From: Paraburkholderia ferrariae NBRC 106233
Lineage (GTDB): Bacteria > Pseudomonadota > Gammaproteobacteria > Burkholderiales > Burkholderiaceae
Length of the DNA stretch: 64,000 nt
Direction: 5' to 3'
NCBI RefSeq assembly: GCF_000685035.1
Contig: NZ_BAYB01000002.1
Span: forward strand, 310,001-374,000
Shown piece after piece: positions 17,284 to 26,143 of this stretch; position 1 is the first letter of the stretch, and every line of letters starts with the position of its first letter. Under the pieces are notes generated by a model. The model worked only from the letters and a program-made list of their open reading frames with translations, searched no databases and was not told the origin of the DNA. The translations under genes were made by a program, and so were the position numbers.

Positions 17284-18192
17284 GCCTGTCCAGTAGAGCA
17301 CGTCGTCCTGGCGGTCGAACACATAGACCTTCATCGCCATCTGCTCGGTGGCGCTGAGCCGGTCGAGTTCGAGCCCGAGCGTAGCGGGGGAATCCTGACC
17401 GCCCTCATGCTGCACGTTGCGGATCACGGCGCTGGTTTCGATGGCGGTCTCCACATCGCCCGAGCGCAGATTGAACGCAATGCGCAGGCGCTCGCCCACC
17501 TGGCCCACGGCCCAGGCCGCCGAAATGGAGAGCCCGAGCGCGCTGATGCCGCGCGCGAGCGCAATGCCCTCGTAGCCCGCGCCGTTCTCACCAAGCCCGT
17601 AGCGCACCGGAATGCGCGCACGCACGCGGATCGACTTGCGCTCGCGCAGCCGGCGGATCGCGCCGGGCTTCGAGAGCACGAGGTATTCGACCGGCGACTG
17701 GCAGATCGCCTCCACGGAGCAGACGAAGCGGAACACCGCCTGGCTCGCAATCGCCACGATATCGACGTTCTCGCCCGGCATGAGCGGGACCATGCGGCCT
17801 TCGACATGGGGCGGCGTGACGAACAGTATTTCGTTGGGTGCGAAACCAATCAGGCGGCAGGGATGCATCGGGCCGCTGCTGCCGCCCATCTGCGCGCGCA
17901 GGCCCATGAGCGCGCCCAGCGTGAGATGCATGTCGCGGACGGACGCGAACGCTTGCGCGCCCCCCGCGCCGGCTTCTTCCTGCGGCGCATCGGGCACTTG
18001 CTGGTCGCCGCGATGGGGGACGAAATGTTCGAAGAGGAAATTGCGTTCCGCTTCGTTCACGAGGATAACGCCGCGATCGAGCAGCAAGGTGCCGTCGCGA
18101 TCGATCACGGGCCAGGCGAGCGGCTGGCCTGGCGGCAGCGCCTCGGGCGTGAGCGGGGTAGCGTGCGTGGTGGTGTCTTCGGCGGGTGTCAT
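17272..18192 (-). CDS. PilZ-domain protein with YcgR-like N-terminal domain
   Basis: A 306-aa protein. The N-terminal half has the beta-rich flagellar-brake-type layout (PHVEGRMVPLMPGENVDIVAI). The C-terminal PilZ domain carries the c-di-GMP binding signatures: RERKSIRVRARIP (the RxxxR arm) and the later ARGISALGLSIS in place of the usual D/N-x-S-x-x-G. The first two positions of that second motif are altered (GISALG), so binding should be tested. It probably links c-di-GMP to motility or exopolysaccharide. It faces the chlD reading frame and overlaps it by 12 bases. Confidence 0.85.
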   Translation of the reverse strand: MTPAEDTTTHATPLTPEALPPGQPLAWPVIDRDGTLLLDRGVILVNEAERNFLFEHFVPHRGDQQVPDAPQEEAGAGGAQAFASVRDMHLTLGALMGLRAQMGGSSGPMHPCRLIGFAPNEILFVTPPHVEGRMVPLMPGENVDIVAIASQAVFRFVCSVEAICQSPVEYLVLSKPGAIRRLRERKSIRVRARIPVRYGLGENGAGYEGIALARGISALGLSISAAWAVGQVGERLRIAFNLRSGDVETAIETSAVIRNVQHEGGQDSPATLGLELDRLSATEQMAMKVYVFDRQDDVLYWTGSER

Positions 18193-18256
18193 CGGCGCGC
18201 TCCGGATAAACGTCAGGATCTCTACGTTTACGGCAATGGAAAGGAAAAGTTCATAT

Positions 18257-19033
18257 CTATTCTACGGGGTCCGTCGCCGGAATGTGCATCCGATAGAACG
18301 ATAGTGCCTGCAGGGCCAGGGCACAGAGCATCGCGCTGCCATATGCGCCGAGCATATTCATCCGGGGCAGCGCGAGGCTCAGCACATAGAAGAAAGCGGC
18401 GAAGCTGAGCAGCCCCGCCACCATGCCGCGCATGACCTGCCGGGCAGCGGCGGGGCCGGCCATGCGATGCGCGAAGATCACGAGAATGATCGCCATGAAC
18501 GGGAAGGAGGCGAGCACGCCGCTCACGCGTGGCCCGACCCAGGGGGCGATCAACGTCACGCCCACCACGAGGCAGGCGATGAGCACCATGCGGGCGGGCA
18601 GGTCCCACCAGGGTGCCGCGAGGGCGGCGGTCCGCGCCGGGTTGCGGGGCATGAGGCCAAGCGCGAGCGCGATGGCCAGCACTGCCACGAGAAAGAGGCC
18701 GGTTTGCTGGAGCGCGCTCCATTGCAGCAGGGCGGCCACGCCCGCAAACGTTGCGCACGCACCGATGAGGGCGCGTGGCCATCCGAGGGGCGCAAGCCGG
18801 CCATAGACGAAACAGAAGGCTGCCTGGGCCACGGTGGCGACCAGCGATCCCGAGGTGGCCTGCGTGGCGAATGCCGGGCCGTGTTCGAGCGCGAGAAATA
18901 CGGAGATCGGCCCGGACGTGAGCGGCAGGCCGACCAGCAGGCCGCCGATCGTTTCGCCCCAGCGGCGACTGGCGAGGGTGGCGGCCAGCAGCAGGAGCGG
19001 GGTGACGACGAGTTTGAAAACGAGCAGGTCCAT
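18257..19033 (-). CDS. Integral membrane protein, unknown function
   Basis: 258 aa and strongly hydrophobic, with about eight predicted membrane helices. It begins with a typical N-terminal segment (LLVFKLVVTPLLLLAATLA), followed by the small-residue loop GGLLVGLPLTSGP. I do not recognise a named family; a small permease or GlpM-like membrane protein is possible. ATG 19033 gives a first helix at once, without a leader. It lies upstream of and co-directional with the PilZ gene, separated by 64 bases, so the two may share a transcript. Confidence 0.75.
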   Translation of the reverse strand: MDLLVFKLVVTPLLLLAATLASRRWGETIGGLLVGLPLTSGPISVFLALEHGPAFATQATSGSLVATVAQAAFCFVYGRLAPLGWPRALIGACATFAGVAALLQWSALQQTGLFLVAVLAIALALGLMPRNPARTAALAAPWWDLPARMVLIACLVVGVTLIAPWVGPRVSGVLASFPFMAIILVIFAHRMAGPAAARQVMRGMVAGLLSFAAFFYVLSLALPRMNMLGAYGSAMLCALALQALSFYRMHIPATDPVE

Positions 19034-19427
19034 GACGGGCGATGCTACGCGGAAATGGCTGGCTGCGCCGGCGATGCCGCCGCGCAGGAAGATCGCCCTG
19101 CCCTGATTTTATTTTGGATTGCAGAATAAATAAGTGGCGTGACCCGAAGTGCCGGCATACCGCGGCGGAGTCCGCAGTCATTCATCTGATGATTGAATCC
19201 TTCCGCCTTTCATCATGCGTTCCATAAAAGTCGCGTGACAGCCACGTGTCCCCGGCCCAACCCTGGTCGGCCTTTCCCCAATATTTTCGCACTCAGGGAA
19301 TGCGCCGCCGCGCCGTTAACCAGTGGGGACCGCCACCGTCGCGCAGGTATCGCAGGGGGGCGGTCGAACATGGGGCCCGGCAATCGGGACGGCACTGGCT
19401 GGCGATGGAGAAGACGGCGTGGACCGG
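19034..19427. other. Divergent intergenic region, membrane protein / chemoreceptor
   Basis: No gene is supported. An AT-rich patch (19106-19132) with TTTTATTTT and GAATAAATAA, and an imperfect ATTCATC...GATTGAAT dyad near 19180-19200, probably hold the divergent promoters. The segment next to the chemoreceptor start is open in frame but its residues look like leader noise. Confidence 0.45.
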
Positions 19428-20978
19428 ATGAGCTTGAACACCAAACTGTGGCTCGCACTATTGATCACCTGGCTCGGCCTGCTGGGCCTGGGCGGCTGGG
19501 CTGCGTGGCAGTCGCGCACGACCATGCTCTCGGAGCGCAAGGCCGCGGTGCAGAACGTCGTGGAGGCGGCCTACGGCATCGTGGCCGACTACGCGAAGCT
19601 CGTCGACCAGCACACGCTCACGATCGACGAGGCGAAGCAGCAGGCCATGGCGCGCCTCGCGGCCATGCGCTACCCGGGCAACGGCTACATGATCATCACG
19701 ACGGCTACGCCCGTGGTCATCATGCATCCCACGCTTGCCGACCTGCGCAACAAGGACGTTTCGCACTACGCCGACACCGACGGCAAGCTGCTCTTCGTCG
19801 AGATGGTCAAGCTTGCGCAGGCGCAGGGCCAGGGTTTCGTCGATTACATGGCGCGCTTGCCCGGCAACAACGAGCACGTGCCGAAAATCAGCTTCGTCAA
19901 GCGCTTCGATGCGTGGGACTGGTATCTGATTTCGGGCGTGTACGTGAACGACATCAATGCCGCTTTTCGCGCCAATCTGCTGCGCTATCTGCTCACCATC
20001 CTCGTGATCGGCAGCTTCAGCACGATTGCGCTCGTGCTCATCATCCGCAACGTGAAGCGCAGCCTGGGCGGCGAGCCGGCCTATGCCGCGCAGGTGGCGG
20101 AGACGATTGCGGACGGCAATCTTTCGCAGGCCGTCGCACTTGCCGGGGACGACCAGCGGAGCATGCTGTTTGCGATGCAGCGCATGCAGGGCCGTCTGGC
20201 CGATGCGATCCGGCGCATTCGCGGCGGCACCGAGACCATCACGGTCGCCGCCGAACAAATGGCGGCCGGCAATCTCGACCTGTCGGCCCGCACCGAGGAG
20301 CAGGCCGCTTCGCTGGGCGAAACGGCGGCGAGCATGGAGCAGCTCACCGCCACCGTCAAGCAGAACGCCGACAACGCGCTGAAGGCGAACCAGATGGCCC
20401 TGAGCGCATCGCAACTCGCGGGCGAGGGCGGCGCGGTGGTCGGGCGCGTGGTCACGACCATGCAGGATATTGCGGCGAGCTCCACGCGCGTCGTCGATAT
20501 CATCGCCGTGATCGAGAGCATTGCGTTTCAGACCAATATCCTCGCCTTGAATGCGGCCGTCGAAGCGGCGCGCGCCGGCGAAGAAGGGCGCGGCTTCGCC
20601 GTGGTGGCGGGCGAAGTGCGCAATCTCGCGCGCCGCAGCGCGGACGCTGCGAAGGAGATCAAGAGCCTGATCGAAGATTCGGTGGCGCGCGTGGGCGAGG
20701 GCAAGAATCTCGTGGAAAACGCGGGCGGCACGATGCAGTCGCTCGTGGACGCCGTGAAGCGCGTAACCGACATCATCAGCGAGATCTCGGCCGCGTCCGA
20801 AGAGCAGAGCCGCGGCATCGAGCAGGTCAACGTCGCGATTGCGCAGATGGATCAGACCACGCAGCAAAACGCGGCGATGGTGGAAGAGGCCGCCGCCGCG
20901 GCGCAGTCGATGCAGGAACAGGCGCAACTGCTGCGCGAAGTGGTTAACATGTTCCGCTTGCGCGAGACGGCCGCCTGA
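19428..20978 (+). CDS. Methyl-accepting chemotaxis protein with sCache domain
   Basis: A chemoreceptor of about 516 aa. An N-terminal helix ([21 protein letters not shown]) leads to a periplasmic single-Cache domain with [18 protein letters not shown] and [15 protein letters not shown] second membrane helix follows ([20 protein letters not shown]), then a HAMP-like segment and the signalling hairpin with the invariant tip [23 protein letters not shown]. It would sense a small periplasmic ligand and control CheA. ATG 19428 is preferred; GTG 19419 is possible. There is no C-terminal CheR-docking pentapeptide. No che genes are adjacent. Confidence 0.92.
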   Translation: MSLNTKLWLALLITWLGLLGLGGWAAWQSRTTMLSERKAAVQNVVEAAYGIVADYAKLVDQHTLTIDEAKQQAMARLAAMRYPGNGYMIITTATPVVIMHPTLADLRNKDVSHYADTDGKLLFVEMVKLAQAQGQGFVDYMARLPGNNEHVPKISFVKRFDAWDWYLISGVYVNDINAAFRANLLRYLLTILVIGSFSTIALVLIIRNVKRSLGGEPAYAAQVAETIADGNLSQAVALAGDDQRSMLFAMQRMQGRLADAIRRIRGGTETITVAAEQMAAGNLDLSARTEEQAASLGETAASMEQLTATVKQNADNALKANQMALSASQLAGEGGAVVGRVVTTMQDIAASSTRVVDIIAVIESIAFQTNILALNAAVEAARAGEEGRGFAVVAGEVRNLARRSADAAKEIKSLIEDSVARVGEGKNLVENAGGTMQSLVDAVKRVTDIISEISAASEEQSRGIEQVNVAIAQMDQTTQQNAAMVEEAAAAAQSMQEQAQLLREVVNMFRLRETAA

Positions 20979-21014
20979 CGATGCCCGGTCTGGTCTGGTC
21001 TGGCGGCCGGCGGC

Positions 21015-21731
21015 TCAGGCCTCGCCGCCGCCGAGCACCAGCAGGTTCATTTCGCGGCGCTCGACGAACCCGAGCGCCCGGTACAGCGCAATCGCCCCCT
21101 GATTCGACGTGACCACGTGCAGGAAGGGCGTTTCTCCCCGCGCGCCGATGGACGCGATCAGCCGTTTCATCAGGCCGGCTGCGTGGCCCTGGCCCCTGAA
21201 AGCCGGGTCCACGCACACCGCGCTGATCTCCGTATAGCCGTCGAGACGCATGCGCTCGCCCGCCATGGCGGCGAGCTTCCCTTCCTTGCGTACGCCAAGA
21301 TAATCGCCGAGCTCGATCGTGCGCGGGCCAAACGGGCCGGGCTCGGTTGCGGCGGTGAGCGCGAGCATCTCGGGGACATCGGCGGCCGCGAGCCGCGTGT
21401 GCTCCCACGCGTGCGCCGGATCGGGCGTGCCTTGCCAGATCATTTGCAGCAGCTTCGCCTGCCTGAGGACCGTGAAGCTGTCCGGCGGCGCGATCGCCCC
21501 GGCCGTGACCAGGGCGGCCGGGCCGTGCGTGCCGATCAGTTCGCGCAAGGCGTCGAACGAAGCCGGACCGGCATCGGCAACGGCGGCAAAGGGGCCGATT
21601 GACGACGGCAGCCGCCGCGCCCGCTCGTCCCCCAGAGCAAAGCGGTGCAGCGGGCCGGCGAGCGCGTTCCACACGACCTCGTCGAGCGGATGCGCCCCGC
21701 GTAGGGGGTTCTTGTGTGCTGCTTCAGACAT
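21015..21731 (-). CDS. GNAT family N-acetyltransferase
   Basis: 238 aa. The C-terminal half is a GNAT fold: motif A ISAVCVDPAFRGQGHAAGLMKRLI provides the acetyl-CoA pyrophosphate loop, and motif B is FLHVVTSNQGAIALYRALGFVERREM. The N-terminal half is a FR47-like extension that may define the substrate. The substrate is unknown. It faces away from the GlxA-type regulator gene, with 96 bases between the two starts. Start codon ATG 21731 is consistent with length. Confidence 0.88.
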   Translation of the reverse strand: MSEAAHKNPLRGAHPLDEVVWNALAGPLHRFALGDERARRLPSSIGPFAAVADAGPASFDALRELIGTHGPAALVTAGAIAPPDSFTVLRQAKLLQMIWQGTPDPAHAWEHTRLAAADVPEMLALTAATEPGPFGPRTIELGDYLGVRKEGKLAAMAGERMRLDGYTEISAVCVDPAFRGQGHAAGLMKRLIASIGARGETPFLHVVTSNQGAIALYRALGFVERREMNLLVLGGGEA

Positions 21732-21827
21732 CGTTGGCTCCTGCCTTTCAGTGTACGTAGCGCAGAATAGACTTTAACCGCTCCGCACAGTAGCATCGTA
21801 AATGACATTATTCGAGTCGTTTACGCC

Positions 21828-22799
21828 ATGCGCATTCTGGTCTTTTCTCTCGACGGCGTGTTCGATACCGGCATGGCCGTCGTGCTCGACGCGCTGGGGA
21901 TGGCGAACGCGCTGTCCGCCGCTACGGGCACGCCGAGCCCCGGCGAGCCGCCGCCGTTCGAAGTCGAACTGGCGGGCCTGAAAACCCGCGTCACGACGGC
22001 GCTCGGCCTGCACGTGGCGGCGAAGAAGGCGCGCGCCATGCCCGCGCCCGACTGGGTCGTGATGCCCGCGATCAGCGCCGCCACGCCGGAGGCGCTGGTG
22101 CAGAGTCTCGAACTTCCCGCCGTCCGCGAAGCCGGTGCGCAACTGCGCCGCTGGCAGGAGGAGGGCGCCCGCATCGCGGCTGCCTGCATCGGTACTTTTT
22201 TGCTCGCCGAATCGGGCCTGCTCGACGGGCGGGAAGCCACCACCACATGGTGGCTGAGCCCGCTGTTCCGCCGCCGCTATCCGCAGGTGCATCTCGACGA
22301 GGACCGCATGCTCGTGCCGTCGGGCCCGTTCGTGACGGCGGGCGCGGGCATGGGCCATCTGGATCTCGTGCTCTGGCTGATCCGCCAGGCGAGCCCCGCA
22401 CTGGCGACGCTGGTGGCGCGCTACATGCTGGTGGATGGACGCGTCTCGCAGGCGCCCTACATCATTCCCGATCACCTCGCGCACAGCGACCCGCTGATCG
22501 AACGCTTCGAGCGATGGACGCGCGCGAATCTGGCCACGGGCTTTTCGCTGCAAAAAGCGGCCGAGGCGCTGGCAACGACGCCGCGGACTTTGCAGCGGCG
22601 CGCGGAGGCCGTGCTCGGCAAGTCGCCGCTCGCGTACTTCCAGGACCGGCGGGTGGAGCGCGCGCGGCACCTCATCGAAACGAGCTCGATGGATATCGAG
22701 GCCATTGCCGCCGAAGTGGGCTATGCCGATGGCGCAACGCTGCGCACGCTGCTGCGCCGCAGGCTGGGGCGCGGGGTGCGCGAGCTGCGTGCGGGCTGA
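21828..22799 (+). CDS. GlxA-like transcriptional regulator (DJ-1/PfpI + AraC)
   Basis: 323 aa. The N-terminal DJ-1/PfpI domain (about 1-190) has IAAACIGTFLLAESGLLDGREATTTWW, where the usual nucleophile-elbow Cys is present. The C-terminal AraC-type domain (about 225-320) has LQKAAEALATTPRTLQRR and MDIEAIAAEVGYADGATLRTLLRR. Such regulators bind small nitrogen compounds or related ligands and usually control a neighbouring catabolic gene. Downstream lies only gene debris; its target could be the divergent GNAT gene. Confidence 0.9.
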   Translation: MRILVFSLDGVFDTGMAVVLDALGMANALSAATGTPSPGEPPPFEVELAGLKTRVTTALGLHVAAKKARAMPAPDWVVMPAISAATPEALVQSLELPAVREAGAQLRRWQEEGARIAAACIGTFLLAESGLLDGREATTTWWLSPLFRRRYPQVHLDEDRMLVPSGPFVTAGAGMGHLDLVLWLIRQASPALATLVARYMLVDGRVSQAPYIIPDHLAHSDPLIERFERWTRANLATGFSLQKAAEALATTPRTLQRRAEAVLGKSPLAYFQDRRVERARHLIETSSMDIEAIAAEVGYADGATLRTLLRRRLGRGVRELRAG

Positions 22800-22873
22800 G
22801 ACCAGGAAGTCATCGTCTTGCCCACCATGCAGGCTATCGTCGAACGTGCAGGCTATGCGCCCGCAGGTCAGGG

Positions 22874-23026
22874 TTAGGGATCACGGTCTTTTGCACTGGA
22901 CAGGTTGGGTGTACTGACGATCTCCAGGTGATTGCCGACCCCGAGGCGCAGTTCGAAGGCGGTCTGTTCGACGCTGGCCGAACGCGACAGCAATAAACGC
23001 CGGGCTTCGAGAAGACGCAACTTATG
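22874..23026 (-). pseudogene. AraC-type HTH fragment
   Basis: On the minus strand, from 23026, the reading KLRLLEARRLLLSRSASVEQTAFE matches the second helix-turn-helix of AraC regulators. After TAFE the similarity stops and the frame runs to a stop at 22874. There is no start and no N-terminal domain, so it is a broken internal piece. It abuts an SDR remnant at about 23030, which looks like a deletion junction between two formerly divergent genes. Confidence 0.6.
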
Positions 23027-23034
23027 GACCCCTA

Positions 23035-23210
23035 AAAGCCGCTGTCGAGGCGCTGACCCGCTACATGGCCCTCGAACTCGGACCGCGCCGCATTGCGGTC
23101 AACGTCGTCGCACCGGGTGCTATCGCGACCGACTTCAGCGGCGGCATGGTGCGCGACAATCCGGAAGTGAACAAGATGGCGGCGTCGAACACGGCGCCCG
23201 GCCGGCCCGG
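23035..23210 (+). pseudogene. Short-chain dehydrogenase (SDR) C-terminal fragment
   Basis: From 23035 the frame reads AAVEALTRYMALELGPRRIAVNVVAPGAIATDF and on to NKMAASNTAPGRPG. This is the region after the SDR catalytic Tyr-Lys up to the GRPG segment. The Rossmann nucleotide-binding half and the catalytic Ser/Tyr are missing, and the 3' end is cut by the diguanylate cyclase gene at 23211. It cannot be an active enzyme. Confidence 0.8.
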
Positions 23211-24371
23211 TTACGCGACGTCCCGCAGTGCGCCCTCAGCCGCCGTCACCACGCGGTTACGACCCATCGCCTTTGCCGCGTAGAGCGCCGCGTCGGCGCG
23301 CGCCATCGCGCGCTCCAGCGTGTCGTCCCGCAGTACCCGGTCCACCCCTGCGCTCAGCGTGCAGCGCGGGCCGTCGCCCGGCGATTGCTCGACGGCAAGC
23401 CGCAGCGCGTCCGTCAATTCCGCAGCCTCGTTCTTGCGCGCGTTGACGAACACGATCGCGAACTCTTCGCCGCCCAGCCGCCCGAACAGGTCGCACGGGC
23501 GCAACTGGCCCAGCACGACCGAGGCGACGCGCGTGAGCGTGCGGTCGCCTATCGCGTGGCCAAAGCCGTCATTGACGGCCTTGAAATTGTCGATGTCGAG
23601 AATGGCAATGGAGAGCGGCTTGCCCGTGAGCAGTGCATGCGAAACCAGGCTGTTTGCTTTCGCCATGAACGCCCGGCGCATGAGCGCGCCGGTCAATTCG
23701 TCGATGGTCGCCAGATGCTCCATCTTCTTGACGATCCGGTCGTGAGCGAGCATCACGAGGCCAATCGACATGCAGGGGAACGAAACGATTGCCACGCCGA
23801 GCAACAACACGTTCCAGGGCGAGGGCTGCAGATAGGTGACCGGCGGCACGGCACCGAACAGAACCGAGACGAAGCGCGCGACATGAACGCCGGCGCCCAG
23901 GTAGGCCGCAGCGGTCACGAACCGGCTGGCATAGCGCGCGCCTTCTCGCGGCGAGTGGCGCAGCACCAGCGTGCCCACGGCGATCCGCCCGTAGGCCATG
24001 GCTACGGAGATAAGGAGGACGCGCATCTCGTTGCTGGGCGACACGCACGTGAAATACACCACCGCAGCGTAGGCGAGGGCGACCGCCGCCAGCTCGGCAT
24101 GCCGCACGGGACGCATGCCGAAAAACTGGCGCGTACCCTGCACGAGCACCAGCACGGCCACGAATGCAATGAAGGTAATGCCGACGATCGCCACCGGATG
24201 CGGTTGATCGCCGGCCAGCAGGACCGCCGACGAAGCCACCGCGAACAGCGCATAGCCCACGCTCCAGCGGCCGATGCCCGGCACGGCGGCCCGATGCAGG
24301 GAACCCAGGATGGCCACGCTCATCAGGCAGGAGACGATCAAAATCCCGAATAGCGCGATGGGGCTGAACAT
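23211..24371 (-). CDS. Membrane-bound diguanylate cyclase (GGDEF domain)
   Basis: About 386 aa from ATG 24371. Six or seven N-terminal membrane helices (to about residue 215) precede a GGDEF domain with the metal/substrate motif DIDNFKAVNDGFGHAIGD, the active-site loop RLGGEEFAI (GGEEF) and a final ADAALYAAKAMGRNRV. It makes cyclic di-GMP from two GTP. The usual inhibitory RxxD five residues before GGEEF is not intact (CDLFGRLGG). It is complete although flanked on both sides by gene fragments. Its product could act on the PilZ protein at 17.3 kb. Confidence 0.92.
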   Translation of the reverse strand: MFSPIALFGILIVSCLMSVAILGSLHRAAVPGIGRWSVGYALFAVASSAVLLAGDQPHPVAIVGITFIAFVAVLVLVQGTRQFFGMRPVRHAELAAVALAYAAVVYFTCVSPSNEMRVLLISVAMAYGRIAVGTLVLRHSPREGARYASRFVTAAAYLGAGVHVARFVSVLFGAVPPVTYLQPSPWNVLLLGVAIVSFPCMSIGLVMLAHDRIVKKMEHLATIDELTGALMRRAFMAKANSLVSHALLTGKPLSIAILDIDNFKAVNDGFGHAIGDRTLTRVASVVLGQLRPCDLFGRLGGEEFAIVFVNARKNEAAELTDALRLAVEQSPGDGPRCTLSAGVDRVLRDDTLERAMARADAALYAAKAMGRNRVVTAAEGALRDVA

Positions 24372-24641
24372 GAATGGAGGGCGGGCCGTGAGAGCGGGCG
24401 AATCCGGATAAATGGGAAGCGTTCGGTTGCGTGAAAGCAAAACGAAAACATTCGGGCTGCGAATTGCATTCAAAAGCGCACTGCAATTGCGCCGCTGCGG
24501 CGAAAGTGTAGCGTATCGCGCGTTGATGCCGGGACAAGATGCCGGGCGAGCGACTCTCCTGAAAGCCGCTTCGGCCAGGCGCCAGGCGGGGACGATTACC
24601 TTGCTCGGCCCTGCGGACCTCGCTCGACAGGTCCTGAAAAA
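24372..24641. other. Intergenic stretch between cyclase and reductase remnant
   Basis: About 270 bases with no supported gene. The part nearest the cyclase start is AT-richer (AAAACGAAAACATTCGGG) and probably contains its promoter. No terminator-like hairpin with a T run was seen. Confidence 0.4.
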
Positions 24642-25046
24642 TCAGCCGGCCCCACGTGCGCCCGCGGGCAGATGGTTGAGGGCCTTCACCAGCTTCGCAC
24701 CGGGCAGTGCCCGGGCAAGACGGCGGTGGAAGGCAGGCCGCCCAGTTCGTCCAGGGGAACGCCGAACGCATTGGTTGCGTCCACCACGATCTTTCCCTGC
24801 CAGCTTTTTGCGGCCCGTGCGACCTCGCGGTGAGCGTCGAAGGGAACGGCCAGAATAACGACATCGGCGTTGACCGCTTCCTCAATGCGCTGGGCAACGA
24901 GCGACGGGCCGATCTGCGCGGCAAGGGCCGCGAGCGCGTTCAGCGGCCGCCGGCCCGCCACGGCGACTTCGATTCCCTTGCTGGCGAACGCCTGGGCGAT
25001 GGCCGTGCCGATCTTGCCCAGCCCGATGATGGCAATCTTTCGTCCA
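24642..25046 (-). pseudogene. F420-type NADP reductase-like pseudogene, frameshifted and truncated
   Basis: On the minus strand an NADPH-dependent F420 reductase-like Rossmann protein begins KIAIIGLGKIGTAIAQAFASKG and runs through AVPFDAHREVARAAKSW and DATNAFGVPLDELGGLPS. Near 24719 the similarity jumps frame: the open frame ends in CPVRSW-stop at 24686, while one base off the expected continuation ARALPGAKLVKALNHLPAG is readable to a stop at 24642. A single base has been lost, and the C-terminal third is missing as well. Confidence 0.75.
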
Positions 25047-25051
25047 ATAGC

Positions 25052-25276
25052 GTCGAGACGATACTTGCCGGCGTGCTGGCGGGCGTGGGCATCGGCATGT
25101 TCCATCGTGCTTCGCTCGTGGGGGAACTCCGGCATCCGGACGTGATGACGGTGCTCGAAGCGTTCACGAACGAACCGCGGGACGTCAGCCTGATCTGGCC
25201 GAAGCGCCGGTTCGTGCCGGCGCGCGTGCGCCGCGCGACACAGTTCTTTGCTGCGGCACTGCCGCTTCGACTCTAG
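25052..25276 (+). pseudogene. LysR-family regulator C-terminal fragment
   Basis: The plus-strand frame ending at TAG 25276 reads ETILAGVLAGVGIGMFHRAS, then VLEAFTNEPRDVSLIWPKRR and PARVRRATQFF. This is the last part of a LysR substrate-binding domain. There is no DNA-binding domain or start upstream; instead the frame runs antisense into the reductase remnant. The 25046-25052 point is therefore a second recombination junction. Confidence 0.75.
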
Positions 25277-25393
25277 ACGATCAGAGCGCGGACACATGAC
25301 GAAGGGGTTTCAGATCGACCGCGGTACACTGTCGCGCCGAAAAAAGCAGTCCTTCCTCAAGAAAAGCGCAACACCGAACCCCGGGAGAACCGT

Positions 25394-25837
25394 GTGAAAG
25401 AATTTCGCAAGCTCTTCGTTGCTGCCGTTTCAATGGGCTCGATACTCAGTACCGGCGTGCTGGCTCAACAGGCGCCGCAGATCGATCCGGCGCTGCTCAA
25501 GCAGATCCAGCGATCGACGCTGCACGACGTGCATGCCACCGGCAAAGTGATGACCGTGGGGAAGAGCACCGGCGACGACGGCAAGCCGCACATGCTGGTA
25601 GGCATACGGCTCGATCAGCCGCTGGCCGGCGGTGTCACAACCGTTACTGCGACGGTAACGCATAACGAACCGCCCCAGCCGGTGCAGACCGGGCTCGGCA
25701 TACACTCCGGGCACGTCAAGGTGGTCGATTCGGTGGACGTGACGTGTCCCGTCGTGAACGTCATCACGATCAGGACCACGACGAACGCACTCGGCGAGGA
25801 GTGCACCTTCAATGGCTACACGGGGCCGCTTTCCTGA
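25394..25837 (+). CDS. Small secreted protein, unknown function
   Basis: 147 aa starting at GTG 25394 after GGGAGAA. It has a clear signal peptide (KKL-type basic start, hydrophobic core, cleavage near VLAQQ) and a mature part with a beta-rich pattern (MLVGIRLDQPLAGGVTTVTATVTH) and two cysteines (VTCPV, GEECTF) that could form a disulphide. I do not recognise the family. It stands alone between the LysR and TetR fragments. Confidence 0.7.
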   Translation: MKEFRKLFVAAVSMGSILSTGVLAQQAPQIDPALLKQIQRSTLHDVHATGKVMTVGKSTGDDGKPHMLVGIRLDQPLAGGVTTVTATVTHNEPPQPVQTGLGIHSGHVKVVDSVDVTCPVVNVITIRTTTNALGEECTFNGYTGPLS

Positions 25838-25930
25838 TCTTGATGCTCAAGGGTGCGGTGTCCGGGTGCCGGCTGCCCGGGTTCGCCAAACCGGCGCCCG
25901 CCTCGTCGCGCACGAGCACGACACCCCGAT

Positions 25931-26095
25931 CGATCGGCCATTCTCGCGACCGTCGCATCGAAGTGGGCACAGTTCGACGCCGCGGAGTATCCGTTCGTGC
26001 GGCGGGTTGCGGCGCAGTTGCCCGGCCACGACGAGCGGCAGCAATTCCTGGAGGGTATCGACCTTATCCTGGCCGGTATCGAAACCCTGCGATAG
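25931..26095 (+). pseudogene. TetR-family regulator C-terminal fragment
   Basis: The frame ending at TAG 26095 reads SAILATVASKWAQFDAAEYPFVRRVAAQL and EQQFLEGIDLILAGI-like text (observed RQQFLEGIDLILAGIETL). This fits the last helices of a TetR C-terminal domain. The N-terminal DNA-binding domain is absent and no start codon with a ribosome site precedes it. Confidence 0.6.
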
Positions 26096-26143
26096 TCGGT
26101 TCCGTGGTGAGCGAAAACCGGCAGCGTCAACTCGGGAGTTTCT

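Noticed and set aside
23065..23283. The SDR piece as a small functional gene
   Set aside because: It lacks the nucleotide-binding domain and the catalytic residues, and its end overlaps the cyclase gene.
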